This document shows, piece after piece, positions 37,225-46,763 of a stretch of DNA of 64,000 bases. The notes beneath the pieces were generated by a model. It searched no databases. It worked only from the letters and a program-made list of their open reading frames with translations, and was not told the DNA's origin. Location: positions 24,938-88,937 of the forward strand of contig JACPOC010000058.1 of NCBI GenBank assembly GCA_016185125.1. Reading direction: 5' to 3'. The translations under genes were made by a program, and so were the position numbers. The stretch's first letter is position 1, and the number at the start of each line of letters is the position of its first letter. Origin of the DNA: Bacteroidota bacterium (lineage in GTDB: Bacteria > Bacteroidota > Bacteroidia > B-17B0 > Aurantibacillaceae).

Positions 37225-37986
37225 ATGGCTCGCTTCTTTCTTACGCTTTCTTATAATGGCACCGTATATAATGGTTGGCAGGTTCAGGAAAACACACCAA
37301 ACACGGTGCAGCAGGTGTTACAGGAAAAGCTCTCCATGATCTTAAAAGAAAAAATTGAAATTATGGGTTGTGGCAGAACCGATGCAGGGGTTCACGCAAA
37401 AAATTTTGTGGCACACTTTAACAGCCATTGTGCAGATTTGATTTCAAATAAATCGCAGTGGATCTATAAATTTAATACTGTCTTGCCGGTTAATGTTAGT
37501 ATTCAAAATATTCAACAAGTAAAGGAAGATGCGCACGCTAGGTTCCATGCCCAAGAGCGCAATTATTATTATTTTCTTCACCGTCAAAAAAATCCGTTTA
37601 TTGAAAATTATAGTTGGTATGTTTATGGAGATATTGATTTTGAACTCATGAACAAAGCGGCTCTTATCCTTTTAGAATTTACGGATTTTACAAGTTTCAG
37701 CAAAATTCACACACAAAACAAAACTAATAATTGTAAAATAACTAAAGCTGTTTGGCAGAAAGTTGCAGATAACGAGTGGCGCTTCACTATCCGGGCGGAT
37801 AGGTTTTTACGAGGTATGGTAAGAGCTATTGTTGGAACACTAATGCTTGTTGGGAAAAATAAAATCACTTTATCTGATTTTAAAAAGATTATTGAAGCAA
37901 AAGATCGCAGCGTAGCGGGTCAAAATGTTCCTGCACATGCGTTGTTTTTAACAGGAATAAAATACCCTAAAGAACTTTTTGAGTAA
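37225..37986 (+). CDS. truA: tRNA pseudouridine(38-40) synthase
   Basis: A 253-residue pseudouridine synthase modifying U38-U40 in the anticodon arm of tRNAs. The catalytic Asp is in GCGRTDAGVHA. Other marks are LSYNGTVYNGWQVQ and RFLRGMVRAIVGTLM. Its last 8 nt overlap the TTG start of the exporter gene. Confidence 0.96.
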   Translation: MARFFLTLSYNGTVYNGWQVQENTPNTVQQVLQEKLSMILKEKIEIMGCGRTDAGVHAKNFVAHFNSHCADLISNKSQWIYKFNTVLPVNVSIQNIQQVKEDAHARFHAQERNYYYFLHRQKNPFIENYSWYVYGDIDFELMNKAALILLEFTDFTSFSKIHTQNKTNNCKITKAVWQKVADNEWRFTIRADRFLRGMVRAIVGTLMLVGKNKITLSDFKKIIEAKDRSVAGQNVPAHALFLTGIKYPKELFE

Positions 37987-39739
37987 GGATAATAAAATAT
38001 TTAATAAACGGATAGCCAGAAGAATATTAAGTTATACTTTGGTTTACAAAAAACTATTCTATGGGGCTCTCGCAATAACTTTAGCACTATCAGTTATGGC
38101 TATTGTTCGGCCAATGCTTATCAGCTATACCCTTAACCATTATATTGCCGGAGCTTCTGAATTTTCCGGATTAAATAAAATGTGCCTTCTGATGGCATCT
38201 TCGCTATTTTTAGAAGCCATGCTCCAGGTTTTTAATTTAAGAATCACTAATCTCTTGGGACAAAATATTGTCAGAGATCTTCGAACTCAGGTGTACAAGC
38301 ATGTAATCCATTTAAAAAACGCTTATTTTGATAAAACCCCCGTTGGTACAATTGTTACCCGAACAATTTCAGATATTGAAAGTTTGAGCGACATGTTTTC
38401 GGAAGGGTTTATTGTAATTACCGGCGATTTGTTGATGTTGCTTGTTTTTATGGGCGCCATGTTTTATAATAATTGGTTGCTGGCATTATTAGCTCTGAGT
38501 ACCATTCCCCTTTTATTTATAGCCACCGCGCTTTTTAAACGTGGCGTAAAAAAATCATTTACCATGGTGCGTAATGCTGTTTCAGAACTAAATACCTTTA
38601 CTCAGGAGCACATAACAGGAATGAAGATTGTTCATTTATTTAATAGAGAAAAGCAAGAGCATGAAAAATTCAAGGCGATCAATCAAAAACACAGATCCGC
38701 AAACATTAAATCTATTTTTTATTATTCGGTTTTTTTTCCGGTAGTTGATATTTTATCCTCCGTTTCAATTGCTCTTATTATCTGGTTTTCGGGCGTAAAC
38801 AATAACACTCTTCACATTGGTTTGGGAGATATAACTTTTTTTATCATGATGGTTAATTTAATGTTTAGACCTATTCGTATGTTGGCAGACCGCCTTAACA
38901 CACTTCAAATGGGCATTGTTTCGGCCGAACGCGTGTTTACTGTTTTAGATACCAATGAAAAAATTGAGACGGAAGGTAAGGTTGTTTTTAAGCAGGTTAA
39001 TAAAAGTATTGAATTGAAAAATGTATGGTTTGCTTATAAAAATGATAATTATGTGCTGAAGGATATTTCTTTTAAAATTAATGCGGGAGAAACCGTTGCA
39101 TTGGTGGGTGCTACCGGTGCGGGCAAATCAACTATTATTAATTTATTAAGTCGCTTTTACGATTTTAATAATGGTGATATATTAATTGACGATATAAGTA
39201 TAAAAAAATACGACCTTGAAAGCTTACGGTTAAATACCGGCGTTGTTTTACAGGATGTTCATTTGTTTAATGATTCTGTTCTTAATAACATTACTCTCAA
39301 TAATCCTGAAATTTCAATAGAGCAGGTTATAGCCGCCACTTCTGAAATTGGACTCAATGATTTTATTGCCACTTTGCCCGGGGGGTTAAATTATCAGGTA
39401 ACAGAAAGGGGACAAAGCCTTTCAGCAGGGCAACGGCAATTAATTGCTTTTATCAGAGCTTATGTTTATAAGCCCTCTGTTTTTATTTTAGATGAAGCTA
39501 CCGCTACAATCGATACGCATACCGAACAACTAATACAATTAGCATCAGAAAAAATTGCTTCCGGAAGAACTTCAGTGATAATTGCCCATCGCCTTTCAAC
39601 AATTAAAAAAGTTAGTCGAATTTTTGTTTTTGATAACGGAAAGATTGTTGAAAGTGGCAGCATCAAAGAACTTTTAGCGTTGAACGGTAAATTTAAAAAA
39701 CTGTACGACTCTCAATTTTATGAGTTAAGCTTAAATTGA
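37979..39739 (+). CDS. ABC exporter, fused membrane and ATPase domains (MsbA-like)
   Basis: A 586-residue half-transporter. Residues 1 to about 325 form six membrane helices. The ATPase domain has Walker A GATGAGKSTII, a Q-loop with TGVVLQDVHLF, signature SLSAGQRQLIAF, Walker B FILDEATATID and H-loop AHRL. It works as a homodimer and resembles MsbA/MdlB-type lipid or drug exporters. TTG start, coupled with truA (8-nt overlap). Substrate unknown. Confidence 0.9.
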   Translation: MSKDNKIFNKRIARRILSYTLVYKKLFYGALAITLALSVMAIVRPMLISYTLNHYIAGASEFSGLNKMCLLMASSLFLEAMLQVFNLRITNLLGQNIVRDLRTQVYKHVIHLKNAYFDKTPVGTIVTRTISDIESLSDMFSEGFIVITGDLLMLLVFMGAMFYNNWLLALLALSTIPLLFIATALFKRGVKKSFTMVRNAVSELNTFTQEHITGMKIVHLFNREKQEHEKFKAINQKHRSANIKSIFYYSVFFPVVDILSSVSIALIIWFSGVNNNTLHIGLGDITFFIMMVNLMFRPIRMLADRLNTLQMGIVSAERVFTVLDTNEKIETEGKVVFKQVNKSIELKNVWFAYKNDNYVLKDISFKINAGETVALVGATGAGKSTIINLLSRFYDFNNGDILIDDISIKKYDLESLRLNTGVVLQDVHLFNDSVLNNITLNNPEISIEQVIAATSEIGLNDFIATLPGGLNYQVTERGQSLSAGQRQLIAFIRAYVYKPSVFILDEATATIDTHTEQLIQLASEKIASGRTSVIIAHRLSTIKKVSRIFVFDNGKIVESGSIKELLALNGKFKKLYDSQFYELSLN

Positions 39740-39821
39740 ATATTTTATCAAAAAAAGCTTAATAAATTGGTGGAATTGGCTAAATACTTTATTTTTACGT
39801 AATCATTTTAATTTATAAAAC

Positions 39822-40760
39822 ATGAAAGTATCAGTTATCGGCGCCGGAAATGTAGGAGCTACTTGTGCAGAATATATTGCATTAAAAAAAATTGCTTGTG
39901 AAGTTGTTATATTGGATATCAAAGAGAATTTTGCTGAAGGAAAAGCATTGGATCTTATGCAAACCGCTACTTTAAACGGGTTTAATACACGTATTACCGG
40001 AAGTACTAACGACTACGCAAAAACCGCAAACAGTCAGGTTGTAGTTATAACAAGTGGCATTCCGCGTAAGCCGGGTATGACGCGTGAAGAATTAATTGGC
40101 ATTAACGCGGGCATTGTAAAAGGTGTTACCGAAAATGTTTTAAAACATTCTCCCGACGCCATAATTGTTGTGGTGAGTAACCCCATGGATACTATGACTT
40201 ATCTTGCGTTAAAAGAAAGTAATATACCAAAAAACAGAATTATAGGAATGGGCGGTATTTTAGACAGTGCCCGTTTTAAATGTTATTTATCACTGGCTTT
40301 AAACGCACCTGCAAGCGATATTAGCGGTATGGTTGTGGGTGGCCACGGTGATACTACAATGATTCCTTTAACGCGTTTGGCTTCCTATACCGGGGTGCCG
40401 GTTTCTCAGTTTTTGGATGAGGCTGCTTTGAAAAAAGTTTCTTCAGATACAATGGTTGGCGGTGCAACGTTAACCGGAATGCTTGGAACCAGTGCTTGGT
40501 ATGCTCCGGGCGCTGCGGTTGCTGCTTTAGTGGACAGTATTTTAAATGATCAGAAAAAATTATTCCCTTGCTGTGTGTTCCTTGACGGTGAGTATGGTCA
40601 AAAAGATATTTGTCTGGGCGTACCTGTTATTATCGGTAAAAACGGATGGGAGAAAATTGTTGATTATAAATTAAACGCTGATGAACAAGCTGCCTTTAAT
40701 AAAAGTGCAGATGCTGTTCGAGCCATGAACAAAGTGTTAAGCGAAATGAAAACCGCTTAA
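39822..40760 (+). CDS. mdh: Malate dehydrogenase (LDH-like type)
   Basis: A 312-residue NAD-dependent dehydrogenase. The Rossmann motif is GAGNVGATCAEY. The catalytic His is in VGGHGDTTMIPL, and Arg-rich loop residues in GIPRKPGMTREEL fit MDH substrate binding. It oxidises malate to oxaloacetate in the TCA cycle. It lies 82 nt after the exporter, with its own terminator. Confidence 0.95.
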   Translation: MKVSVIGAGNVGATCAEYIALKKIACEVVILDIKENFAEGKALDLMQTATLNGFNTRITGSTNDYAKTANSQVVVITSGIPRKPGMTREELIGINAGIVKGVTENVLKHSPDAIIVVVSNPMDTMTYLALKESNIPKNRIIGMGGILDSARFKCYLSLALNAPASDISGMVVGGHGDTTMIPLTRLASYTGVPVSQFLDEAALKKVSSDTMVGGATLTGMLGTSAWYAPGAAVAALVDSILNDQKKLFPCCVFLDGEYGQKDICLGVPVIIGKNGWEKIVDYKLNADEQAAFNKSADAVRAMNKVLSEMKTA

Positions 40761-40780
40761 AAACCTATTGAACTTAAATA

Positions 40781-40811
40781 AAAAGTCATCTCAATGGGAG
40801 GTGACTTTTTT
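40781..40811 (+). terminator. Terminator after mdh
   Basis: AAAAGTCATCTC (40781-40792) pairs with GAGGTGACTTTT (40798-40809) with one G-T wobble, followed by T-rich sequence. Confidence 0.85.
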
Positions 40812-40835
40812 GTTTAAAATACCCATCTTTACATA

Positions 40836-42437
40836 TTGAAACATATAGTTATAATACTCACCATTTGCTGTTCTTATTTATCTATTGGTCAAAGCGACCC
40901 ACAGGCGCGCAATGCTTTTATTATTTCTGATATAGATCAATCGTTCGATTACTGGAATATTCAGCGGCCTAATCTCACTTTTCATTCCTCTTTTAAACCT
41001 TATCTGAGCAGTACTTTTTCAGATGCCACAGATTCATTAGTACCTTTTAAATTTTATGCATTTAAGAATTTTTTTCTGAGCAAAACCGTTAATGAAAAAC
41101 CGGAGAAAAGAAACTGGTTTAATTTTCAAATACATCCTGTTATGGATGCCTTAATAACCTACGATGGGATTTTAAAAAAAGCGGCCCCTGAAGCAATTGG
41201 GGGCATACATTTTAAAACAAATATTAATAATGATTTTACATTTGCCGCAACTGTTATTGCCGGTAAAACCAACCTTCCTTTTTTTTTAGATACATCCATA
41301 AGCACTCATAAAATACTTCCGGAATACGGGCAAGCTTATGGAAACAATAAAAAAGGCTATTCTTTTTTTGATTATACCGGATATGTTTCATATTCTCCTA
41401 AAAATAATAAAATTTTTAATTTTCAGATCGGGAGAGATAAACATTTTATAGGCGATGGTTACCGGAGTATTTTATTAAGTGATTTTGCGCCTGCTTATCC
41501 TTATTTTAGGATTAATACCAATATCTGGCGCATTCAATACAATGTTTGGTATGCTTGGATGTATGACGCCTCACGCGCAAATGGGTTTAAATCTCAGCTA
41601 ACAAATAAGTTCGGCGCTTTTCATTATCTGAGTTATAACATTGTAAAAAATTTTAATATTGGTATTTTTGAAAATGTTGTGTGGCGGGGTTCTGATACTT
41701 CTCAAACCCGTACGTTTGATGTCAATTACCTGAATCCGATTATTTTCTTCAGACCTCAGGAATATTCGGTAGGTTCTCCGGATAACGCATTTATGGGATT
41801 AAATATAAATGGTAAAATTTTTAATTCTATTAAGTTGTACGCTCAACTGGGATTGGATGAATTTTTTCTTAAAGAGATACGAACCCGGAGAGGTTGGTGG
41901 GCAAATAAACAGGCTTGGCAATTGGGAGCCAAATATGTAAACGCGTTTAATATTAAAGGGTTAAGCTTACAAGCAGAGTATAATGAGGTAAGGCCATACA
42001 CTTATACTCACGGGCTACCGGAGCAAAATTACGCGCATTACAGCAAGCCATTGGCTCATCCCTTTGGTGCCAATTTCCGTGAACTATTGGCATTTATAAA
42101 TTACCGGAAACATAAATGGCAAATAAGTGCGCAAGGAATGTATGTGTTGATTGGAAAAGACTCTCTTAGCCCTAAATCTAATGTTGGACAGAATATTGCT
42201 TTAAGTTATACTACTCGTCCTTTTGAATATGGCCATTACACTGGGCAAGGCATACAAAATAATATACTGCAGAGTTCTTTAAAATTTACTTATTACCTGA
42301 TACCGGATATGAATTTGCGAATGGAACTTTGTTATTTACAGCGTGCCGAAAAAAATGCAGCAGGTTATATACTTCAAAATCCGTTTGTTTCTTTCGGCAT
42401 TAAATCCAGTTTTTGGAATTCTTACAAAGATTTTTAA
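40836..42437 (+). CDS. Outer-membrane beta-barrel-like protein (RemB/Wzi-like)
   Basis: A 533-residue protein with a signal peptide (MKHIVIILTICCSYLSIGQ). It has many aromatic-rich beta-strands (NFQIGRDKHFIGDGYRSIL, YPYFRINTNIWRIQYNVWYAWM) and a terminal aromatic (KDF), as in outer-membrane barrels. From memory the strand sequence resembles RemB-type proteins linked to gliding in Flavobacterium and capsule-assembly Wzi barrels. The start is TTG at 40836, because no ATG is near. It converges with recO, overlapping by 4 nt. Function by resemblance only. Confidence 0.7.
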   Translation: MKHIVIILTICCSYLSIGQSDPQARNAFIISDIDQSFDYWNIQRPNLTFHSSFKPYLSSTFSDATDSLVPFKFYAFKNFFLSKTVNEKPEKRNWFNFQIHPVMDALITYDGILKKAAPEAIGGIHFKTNINNDFTFAATVIAGKTNLPFFLDTSISTHKILPEYGQAYGNNKKGYSFFDYTGYVSYSPKNNKIFNFQIGRDKHFIGDGYRSILLSDFAPAYPYFRINTNIWRIQYNVWYAWMYDASRANGFKSQLTNKFGAFHYLSYNIVKNFNIGIFENVVWRGSDTSQTRTFDVNYLNPIIFFRPQEYSVGSPDNAFMGLNINGKIFNSIKLYAQLGLDEFFLKEIRTRRGWWANKQAWQLGAKYVNAFNIKGLSLQAEYNEVRPYTYTHGLPEQNYAHYSKPLAHPFGANFRELLAFINYRKHKWQISAQGMYVLIGKDSLSPKSNVGQNIALSYTTRPFEYGHYTGQGIQNNILQSSLKFTYYLIPDMNLRMELCYLQRAEKNAAGYILQNPFVSFGIKSSFWNSYKDF

Positions 42438-43153
42438 GCGGCTACTACTTCGTGCAGAACATCCAAACTTTTAACTTGAGTAAAGCCCGGCAGGTGTGTT
42501 TGATAATAAGTTATTAAAATATCTACTAGGCGTTTGCGCTGAAGGTTGGATAATTTTTCGGCGAGACAGTTTATTTTTAAGGCCGCTGAAAAAAGTGCGG
42601 AGTCCTCTTGGTTTAAGCCCATAGGAAAAATAAGGCTCGTGGGGGTAAAATGCCCGTCGCGACAATTAAAATACGGCGAGGTTACAGAATGATTATTGCT
42701 GGGTTCAATCCCTAAATATTTTGTAAGTTCCATTAAAAAATAAACATGAAGGTTCATGTGATCGTTTTCACTTTCATTAAGATATTTAAGACAATCTTCA
42801 ATAAAATCAAACAAAAAAGCATTAGGAGTTTGCTCTTTCAGAGATTTAATAAGAATCTCGTTAATAAACTGGGCTATGCTTAGTTTTGATAGTGAAGTAG
42901 AAATAGTTGTATTAACGTAATAACAGGAAGCTTCGGTAAGTTGATGAACTTCTTTATTTTGTTTAGTAATTAATTCAACATCAAGCAGGCTTAAAGGCAA
43001 AGCCGAACTCGATCTTATTTTGGAAGCGGGCGTAGATCCGGGAATACAAGTTACGGTAATAAGTCCCTGTTGGCGCGTAAACAATTTTAAAATATGTTTT
43101 TTATCGCCGTATTTAATAGCCTGCAAAACAATCGCTTTGTCCGAAACCCGCAT
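42434..43153 (-). CDS. recO: DNA repair protein RecO
   Basis: A 239-residue protein with an N-terminal OB fold (AIVLQAIKYGDKKHILKLFTR) and a helical C-terminal domain. RecO anneals SSB-coated single strands and loads RecA with RecR. A single NCRDG may be a remnant of the zinc-binding loop. It lies immediately downstream of porZ, a common order in this phylum. Confidence 0.92.
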   Translation of the reverse strand: MRVSDKAIVLQAIKYGDKKHILKLFTRQQGLITVTCIPGSTPASKIRSSSALPLSLLDVELITKQNKEVHQLTEASCYYVNTTISTSLSKLSIAQFINEILIKSLKEQTPNAFLFDFIEDCLKYLNESENDHMNLHVYFLMELTKYLGIEPSNNHSVTSPYFNCRDGHFTPTSLIFPMGLNQEDSALFSAALKINCLAEKLSNLQRKRLVDILITYYQTHLPGFTQVKSLDVLHEVVAA

Positions 43154-43154
43154 A

Positions 43155-45482
43155 TTAATTTACTATAAGAACTTTGGTGAGGGCTTTAAATTCAGCCGTT
43201 GGCGTAGCCGCATAAATAATATAAACGCCCGATGCGGCGCGCGCGCCCGATAAATTTTTTACGGGCCACTCTATTTGCCCGCCTTGTGATTTAGTTTCCC
43301 AAACCAGATTTCCGCTTTCATCGGTAATTTTTACTACCGATTCATCCAGCAATCCTCTTACAAAAACATGGCCGGAGTAACCCGGTTTAACAGGGTTAGG
43401 ATATGCATATACATTTTCATAGGTTTTATCTCCTTCAATAATGGAGCTTCTGAAAGACTGAACGCCTTTGATGGTGCCAATGTAAACATCGCCTGTTATT
43501 TTATCGTAATTAACATCAACAATAGTGTTGGAATAAAGCGGGCTGTTTTCAGCAGTAAAATGATAGAGTTGCTTTATGCCATCGGGACTAAAGCAATACA
43601 AACCCCCATTTGCTGTACCTACCCATTTATTATTTGCGCCATCTACCGAAATGGCAGTAACTGTTTCCTTTTCCAGAAGTAACTCTACATTTCCATCCTG
43701 TACAATTTTTATAGGTTGGGCATCAAAATTAGAATTGGAGAAAATATTTTTTGGATTATAAAACACCCTAATGCCGCTGGTAGTGCCCACCCATATTTTA
43801 CCGTCTTTGTCTTCGGCAATTGAGAATACTGAGTTGGATTCCAGATTGCCATTGTTAACGTCTTTAGTAAGTACTTTATAATTTATATTTTGCTGAGGCG
43901 CGGAAAAATCGGAATGTTTAAACACAGTTATACCCTGATCGCGTTCATGGATAGCCCATACATAATTATTTTTATCAACCAAAATTCTGCGCACAAACCT
44001 TGAGTTATCAAAATTAAAAGCCAAAAAAGTGCCGTCTTTTTTTCTCACGCTCAGGTATTTTTTAGTGTCACTATTTGCAAACCAAAGATTGCCATCTTCA
44101 TCCATGCTTATGCCGCTGCATCGCGCCGCAAAAGGATACACTTCTCCCATTGGAGTGTTTGAAGCGTTGTAAACAGCCACCAATTGATCGTTCTTATATT
44201 CCAGCAGGCCGGTATACCAAGAGCTTGCCCACATGCGGGTTTTATCTTTTCTATCATAATAAACATAATTAATATCTTTTATTACATTATTATCTAAATC
44301 GTTGAACTGAATATGGTTCCAATTGGCATCTTTTAAAGTATAAACCCCCTCTGTTATGTAATTAGATGTTCCAGTTTCATCAGGAAACGAGGGTGAAACG
44401 GCCACCTTACCATCAAATACATCAATATTGCTAACAAGATTTCGATTAGTGCCGTTTACCTTAATTGCATTTTGTGTATAGTAGGGATAATCTCCATAGG
44501 TTTGGTAAACCCCATGGGAGTAGTCCGCAGCCCAATAGGATAAAGAAGTGCTTTGGTCGTAATCAAAAAAAACGTCAGCGGTATTTGTAGACTTACCATT
44601 AAAATTGCTCAGATAAATTTTAAAAACGCCCAGATTAATATCCCAAATCTGAGCTCCAAAAGTGGCAAAAACGCTAAAGTAAGAACCGGCTACATGCCCT
44701 AATTTTTTTATCGGGGAAGTTACTTGCGGATAAACCGACCATGAATTATTACTTAAAACATACATTGTATCTATATTAGTTACAGCGTTATTGGTTTTAT
44801 AGGGCGAAGAGGCGGCTAGGATTTTGTCGTTTACTTTTATAACCCCGGAATAAGCTGTAACAGGTAAAGCAGTGGTTTTTTTCCAATTATTGAAATTATT
44901 AAGAACACTTGTTTTGTAATTTGATCTGTAAAGTCCGCCGGGGGTTGCCGCAAAAATGAGTGAATCATTCATGGCCAGTTGATAAACTTCCAGATTAAGT
45001 CCAGCGGGCCCAATAATGTATGTATCTTTTACTTCCAGTTTTTCAGTATCAAATACTACAATACCAAACCCGCAGGATAAATAAGCGAATTGATCTTTAA
45101 AGAACACCTCATTGATTGTTTTTTTTCCACTCAGGGCTTTTAATTTTATATCCGGATAATTTTGCACCTTTCCGTTGGCGTCAATAATATCAATATTCGA
45201 ATTCTCGTAAATAACTAACAGTTTATTATTGTAAGGATTTGTTCTCAGCAATTTAATTCCTACGTCGCTTAAACCGTTTATTTTATTTTTACGCTGTGTG
45301 CTGAACTCATTAAAATCAATTTTAATCAATCCGTTGTAATTTGAAGCGTAAATATCGGAGCCTAATTTGGCAATAGCATTTGCTGAATTAAAACTCAGGT
45401 GGTCTTGCCAGGAATAAGGCCCAACTTGCGAAAACGAAAGAAGCGTAAAAAAGCAAAAGAAGGTGTTATAAAGTTGTTTCAT
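43155..45482 (-). CDS. porZ: PorZ-like two-propeller T9SS cell-surface protein
   Basis: A 775-residue exported protein. Signal peptide (MKQLYNTFFCFFTLLSFSQ). Two beta-propellers follow, visible as repeated WVGT..GI, WAS.WYTGL and IWVGTTSGIRVF motifs. A C-terminal Ig-like T9SS domain (VYAYPNPVKPGYSGHVFV ... LTKVLIVN) ends it. In Porphyromonas gingivalis, PorZ works with PorU in the attachment complex that anchors T9SS cargo to A-LPS. This locus shows the usual porZ-recO pairing. The ATG at 45482 is chosen; six upstream in-frame residues lack signal-peptide character. Confidence 0.85.
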   Translation of the reverse strand: MKQLYNTFFCFFTLLSFSQVGPYSWQDHLSFNSANAIAKLGSDIYASNYNGLIKIDFNEFSTQRKNKINGLSDVGIKLLRTNPYNNKLLVIYENSNIDIIDANGKVQNYPDIKLKALSGKKTINEVFFKDQFAYLSCGFGIVVFDTEKLEVKDTYIIGPAGLNLEVYQLAMNDSLIFAATPGGLYRSNYKTSVLNNFNNWKKTTALPVTAYSGVIKVNDKILAASSPYKTNNAVTNIDTMYVLSNNSWSVYPQVTSPIKKLGHVAGSYFSVFATFGAQIWDINLGVFKIYLSNFNGKSTNTADVFFDYDQSTSLSYWAADYSHGVYQTYGDYPYYTQNAIKVNGTNRNLVSNIDVFDGKVAVSPSFPDETGTSNYITEGVYTLKDANWNHIQFNDLDNNVIKDINYVYYDRKDKTRMWASSWYTGLLEYKNDQLVAVYNASNTPMGEVYPFAARCSGISMDEDGNLWFANSDTKKYLSVRKKDGTFLAFNFDNSRFVRRILVDKNNYVWAIHERDQGITVFKHSDFSAPQQNINYKVLTKDVNNGNLESNSVFSIAEDKDGKIWVGTTSGIRVFYNPKNIFSNSNFDAQPIKIVQDGNVELLLEKETVTAISVDGANNKWVGTANGGLYCFSPDGIKQLYHFTAENSPLYSNTIVDVNYDKITGDVYIGTIKGVQSFRSSIIEGDKTYENVYAYPNPVKPGYSGHVFVRGLLDESVVKITDESGNLVWETKSQGGQIEWPVKNLSGARAASGVYIIYAATPTAEFKALTKVLIVN

Positions 45483-45576
45483 TGAAATTTTAATATGCAT
45501 ACATCTTAATAACGATAAAATTACAATAATATTGTAAGAGTTCGGATAGAAATATGGCCTATATTTGCAAAATAAT

Positions 45577-45650
45577 GGCTTCGTAGCTCAACTGGATAGA
45601 GTATTGGCCTCCGAAGCCAAAGGTTGCGGGTTCGACTCCCGCCGAGGTCA
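45577..45650 (+). tRNA. tRNA-Arg (CCG)
   Basis: A 74-nt cloverleaf. The acceptor stem is GGCTTCG/CGAGGTC (one G-T pair), the anticodon arm TTGGCCTCCGAAGCCAA gives CCG (reads CGG), and the T-arm is GCGGGTTCGACTCCCGC. CCA not encoded. A serine recombinase remnant abuts its 3' end. Confidence 0.95.
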
Positions 45651-46119
45651 CTTGGGGGGACTGAGATATTAATTTATCCTCAGTCCCACTTTTTTTGCTC
45701 CAAAAGCATTGATTTTTACAGCAAATCTTCATTACAACACTCATCATATTTTCGTTTCGATACTGTTTATTTTCAAAAATCAATTTTTCAGGGAAGATCG
45801 AACCAATAATTTGTTGTTTCGTCTGAAAATCCGCTCTATTGTAATCAGTAGCAAATTGTTTCATTAATCCGAAACGTTCATCCATGTATTTTTTATAGTT
45901 GGAATCCATTGCAGATATTTCCATTGTCTTACGAACCAATTTATCAATCTCAGGCTCATATCTTTTTTTTACGTCCCTATAATCAGCAGCATCTAATTGC
46001 CCATCTAACATTATTTGCTATGCATTATTAATTCTCTCTCTGTTTTTATCTAATAATGAGTATCGAACCCCTAAAATTAATGAGGTTGTTTCACTGATTT
46101 GTAATGTTGGTGCAGGTTT
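45651..46119 (-). pseudogene. Decayed serine recombinase C-terminal fragment
   Basis: On the minus strand, one frame reads a Bacteroidota serine-recombinase C-terminal region: LDGQLDAADYRDVKKRYEP, a coiled coil, then TKQQIIGSIFPEKLIFENK. The same frame continues upstream (about 46119) as DKNRERINNA, then a TAG at 46018-46020 and QIMLDG. In related proteins a Tyr would be expected at the TAG position, so an in-frame stop has broken the gene. The catalytic N-terminus is missing. At the other end the frame has no stop before the tRNA and runs into its 3' end. The fragment is a scar of an element that integrated at tRNA-Arg. Confidence 0.72.
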
Positions 46120-46132
46120 GAAATGTAAAAAA

Positions 46133-46187
46133 AAGGGAAGGTTGCCCTGATAGACAAACCTTCCCTTAGAGTGATCCCGCTGGGATT
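46133..46187. other. Hairpin plus tRNA-3'-end-like sequence (candidate att scar A)
   Basis: Perfect 11-bp stem AAGGGAAGGTT (46133-46143) with AACCTTCCCTT (46157-46167). It is followed directly by GTGATCCCGCTGGGATT (46171-46187), which looks like the reverse complement of a tRNA acceptor/T-arm end. A second locus at 52.3 kb shows the same layout. Confidence 0.45.
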
Positions 46188-46351
46188 AATTTTAATTGTA
46201 TCTTAGAATTAACTAAGTTTACTAAAGAGCACTACAATGCTTATTAAACAAGGATTACAGGCAATATACTGCAAATTAAAGAAAAATAGAATTCATTTGG
46301 AATAACCCATAAATGTATGTAAATTCGTATGTATAATAGCTATAACAAAAA

Positions 46352-46678
46352 ATGATAACAGAAGCCAAATTTTACTTAGAAAAGAGAAAGAATAAAGAAA
46401 CCGGAAAGCTCATTATAGAAAATGTACCAATCCTGTTATTTTATAGCTTTAAAGGAAAGCGCCTGCAACTCTTCACAGGGTATAGGGTGGATGCTTTCCA
46501 ATGGGATGAAAAAGCAATGAAGGCCAGGAAGGGATTTAATGATGCATCCGACATAAACAGGGAATTAAATAAACTGAAAACCAAAGTAGAAGGAATACAT
46601 GATACCGCAAAAGCATTAGGAGAAGAACTAACAATTGAAGATTTCAGAGATCCCCAGAACCTACATTTCATGAGCTAA
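46352..46678 (+). pseudogene. Truncated tyrosine recombinase (N-terminal arm-binding domain)
   Basis: A 108-residue frame matching the N-terminus of Bacteroidota phage-type integrases: the arm-type DNA-binding domain (TGKLIIENVPILLFYSFKGK, GYRVDAFQWDEKAMKARKG) and the start of the SAM-like domain. A stop follows at 46678, and the catalytic RHRY domain is absent. The preceding sequence has TGTATGTAA-type words (46313-46325), also seen near 52.27 kb. Confidence 0.72.
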
Positions 46679-46711
46679 AACGTGCATTCCGTAAACTCGC
46701 GGGAAAATTTA

Positions 46712-46741
46712 TTTGGATATTAAATATTTATATATATTTTG
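46712..46741 (+). promoter_or_regulatory. Promoter-like TTTG / TATATTTTG pair
   Basis: TTTG (46712-46715) and TATATTTTG (46733-46741) are separated by 17 nt. This resembles the Bacteroidetes promoter, with one extra base in the -7 box. It lies 23 nt before the start at 46764. Confidence 0.4.
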
Positions 46742-46763
46742 TTTGAATTATAAACTAATAAAT

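Noticed and set aside
45559..45650. C-terminal EPATFGFGGQYSIQLSYE of the minus-strand frame across tRNA-Arg
   Set aside because: This is the well-known translation of an antisense tRNA, not protein; the real recombinase part ends at about 45651.
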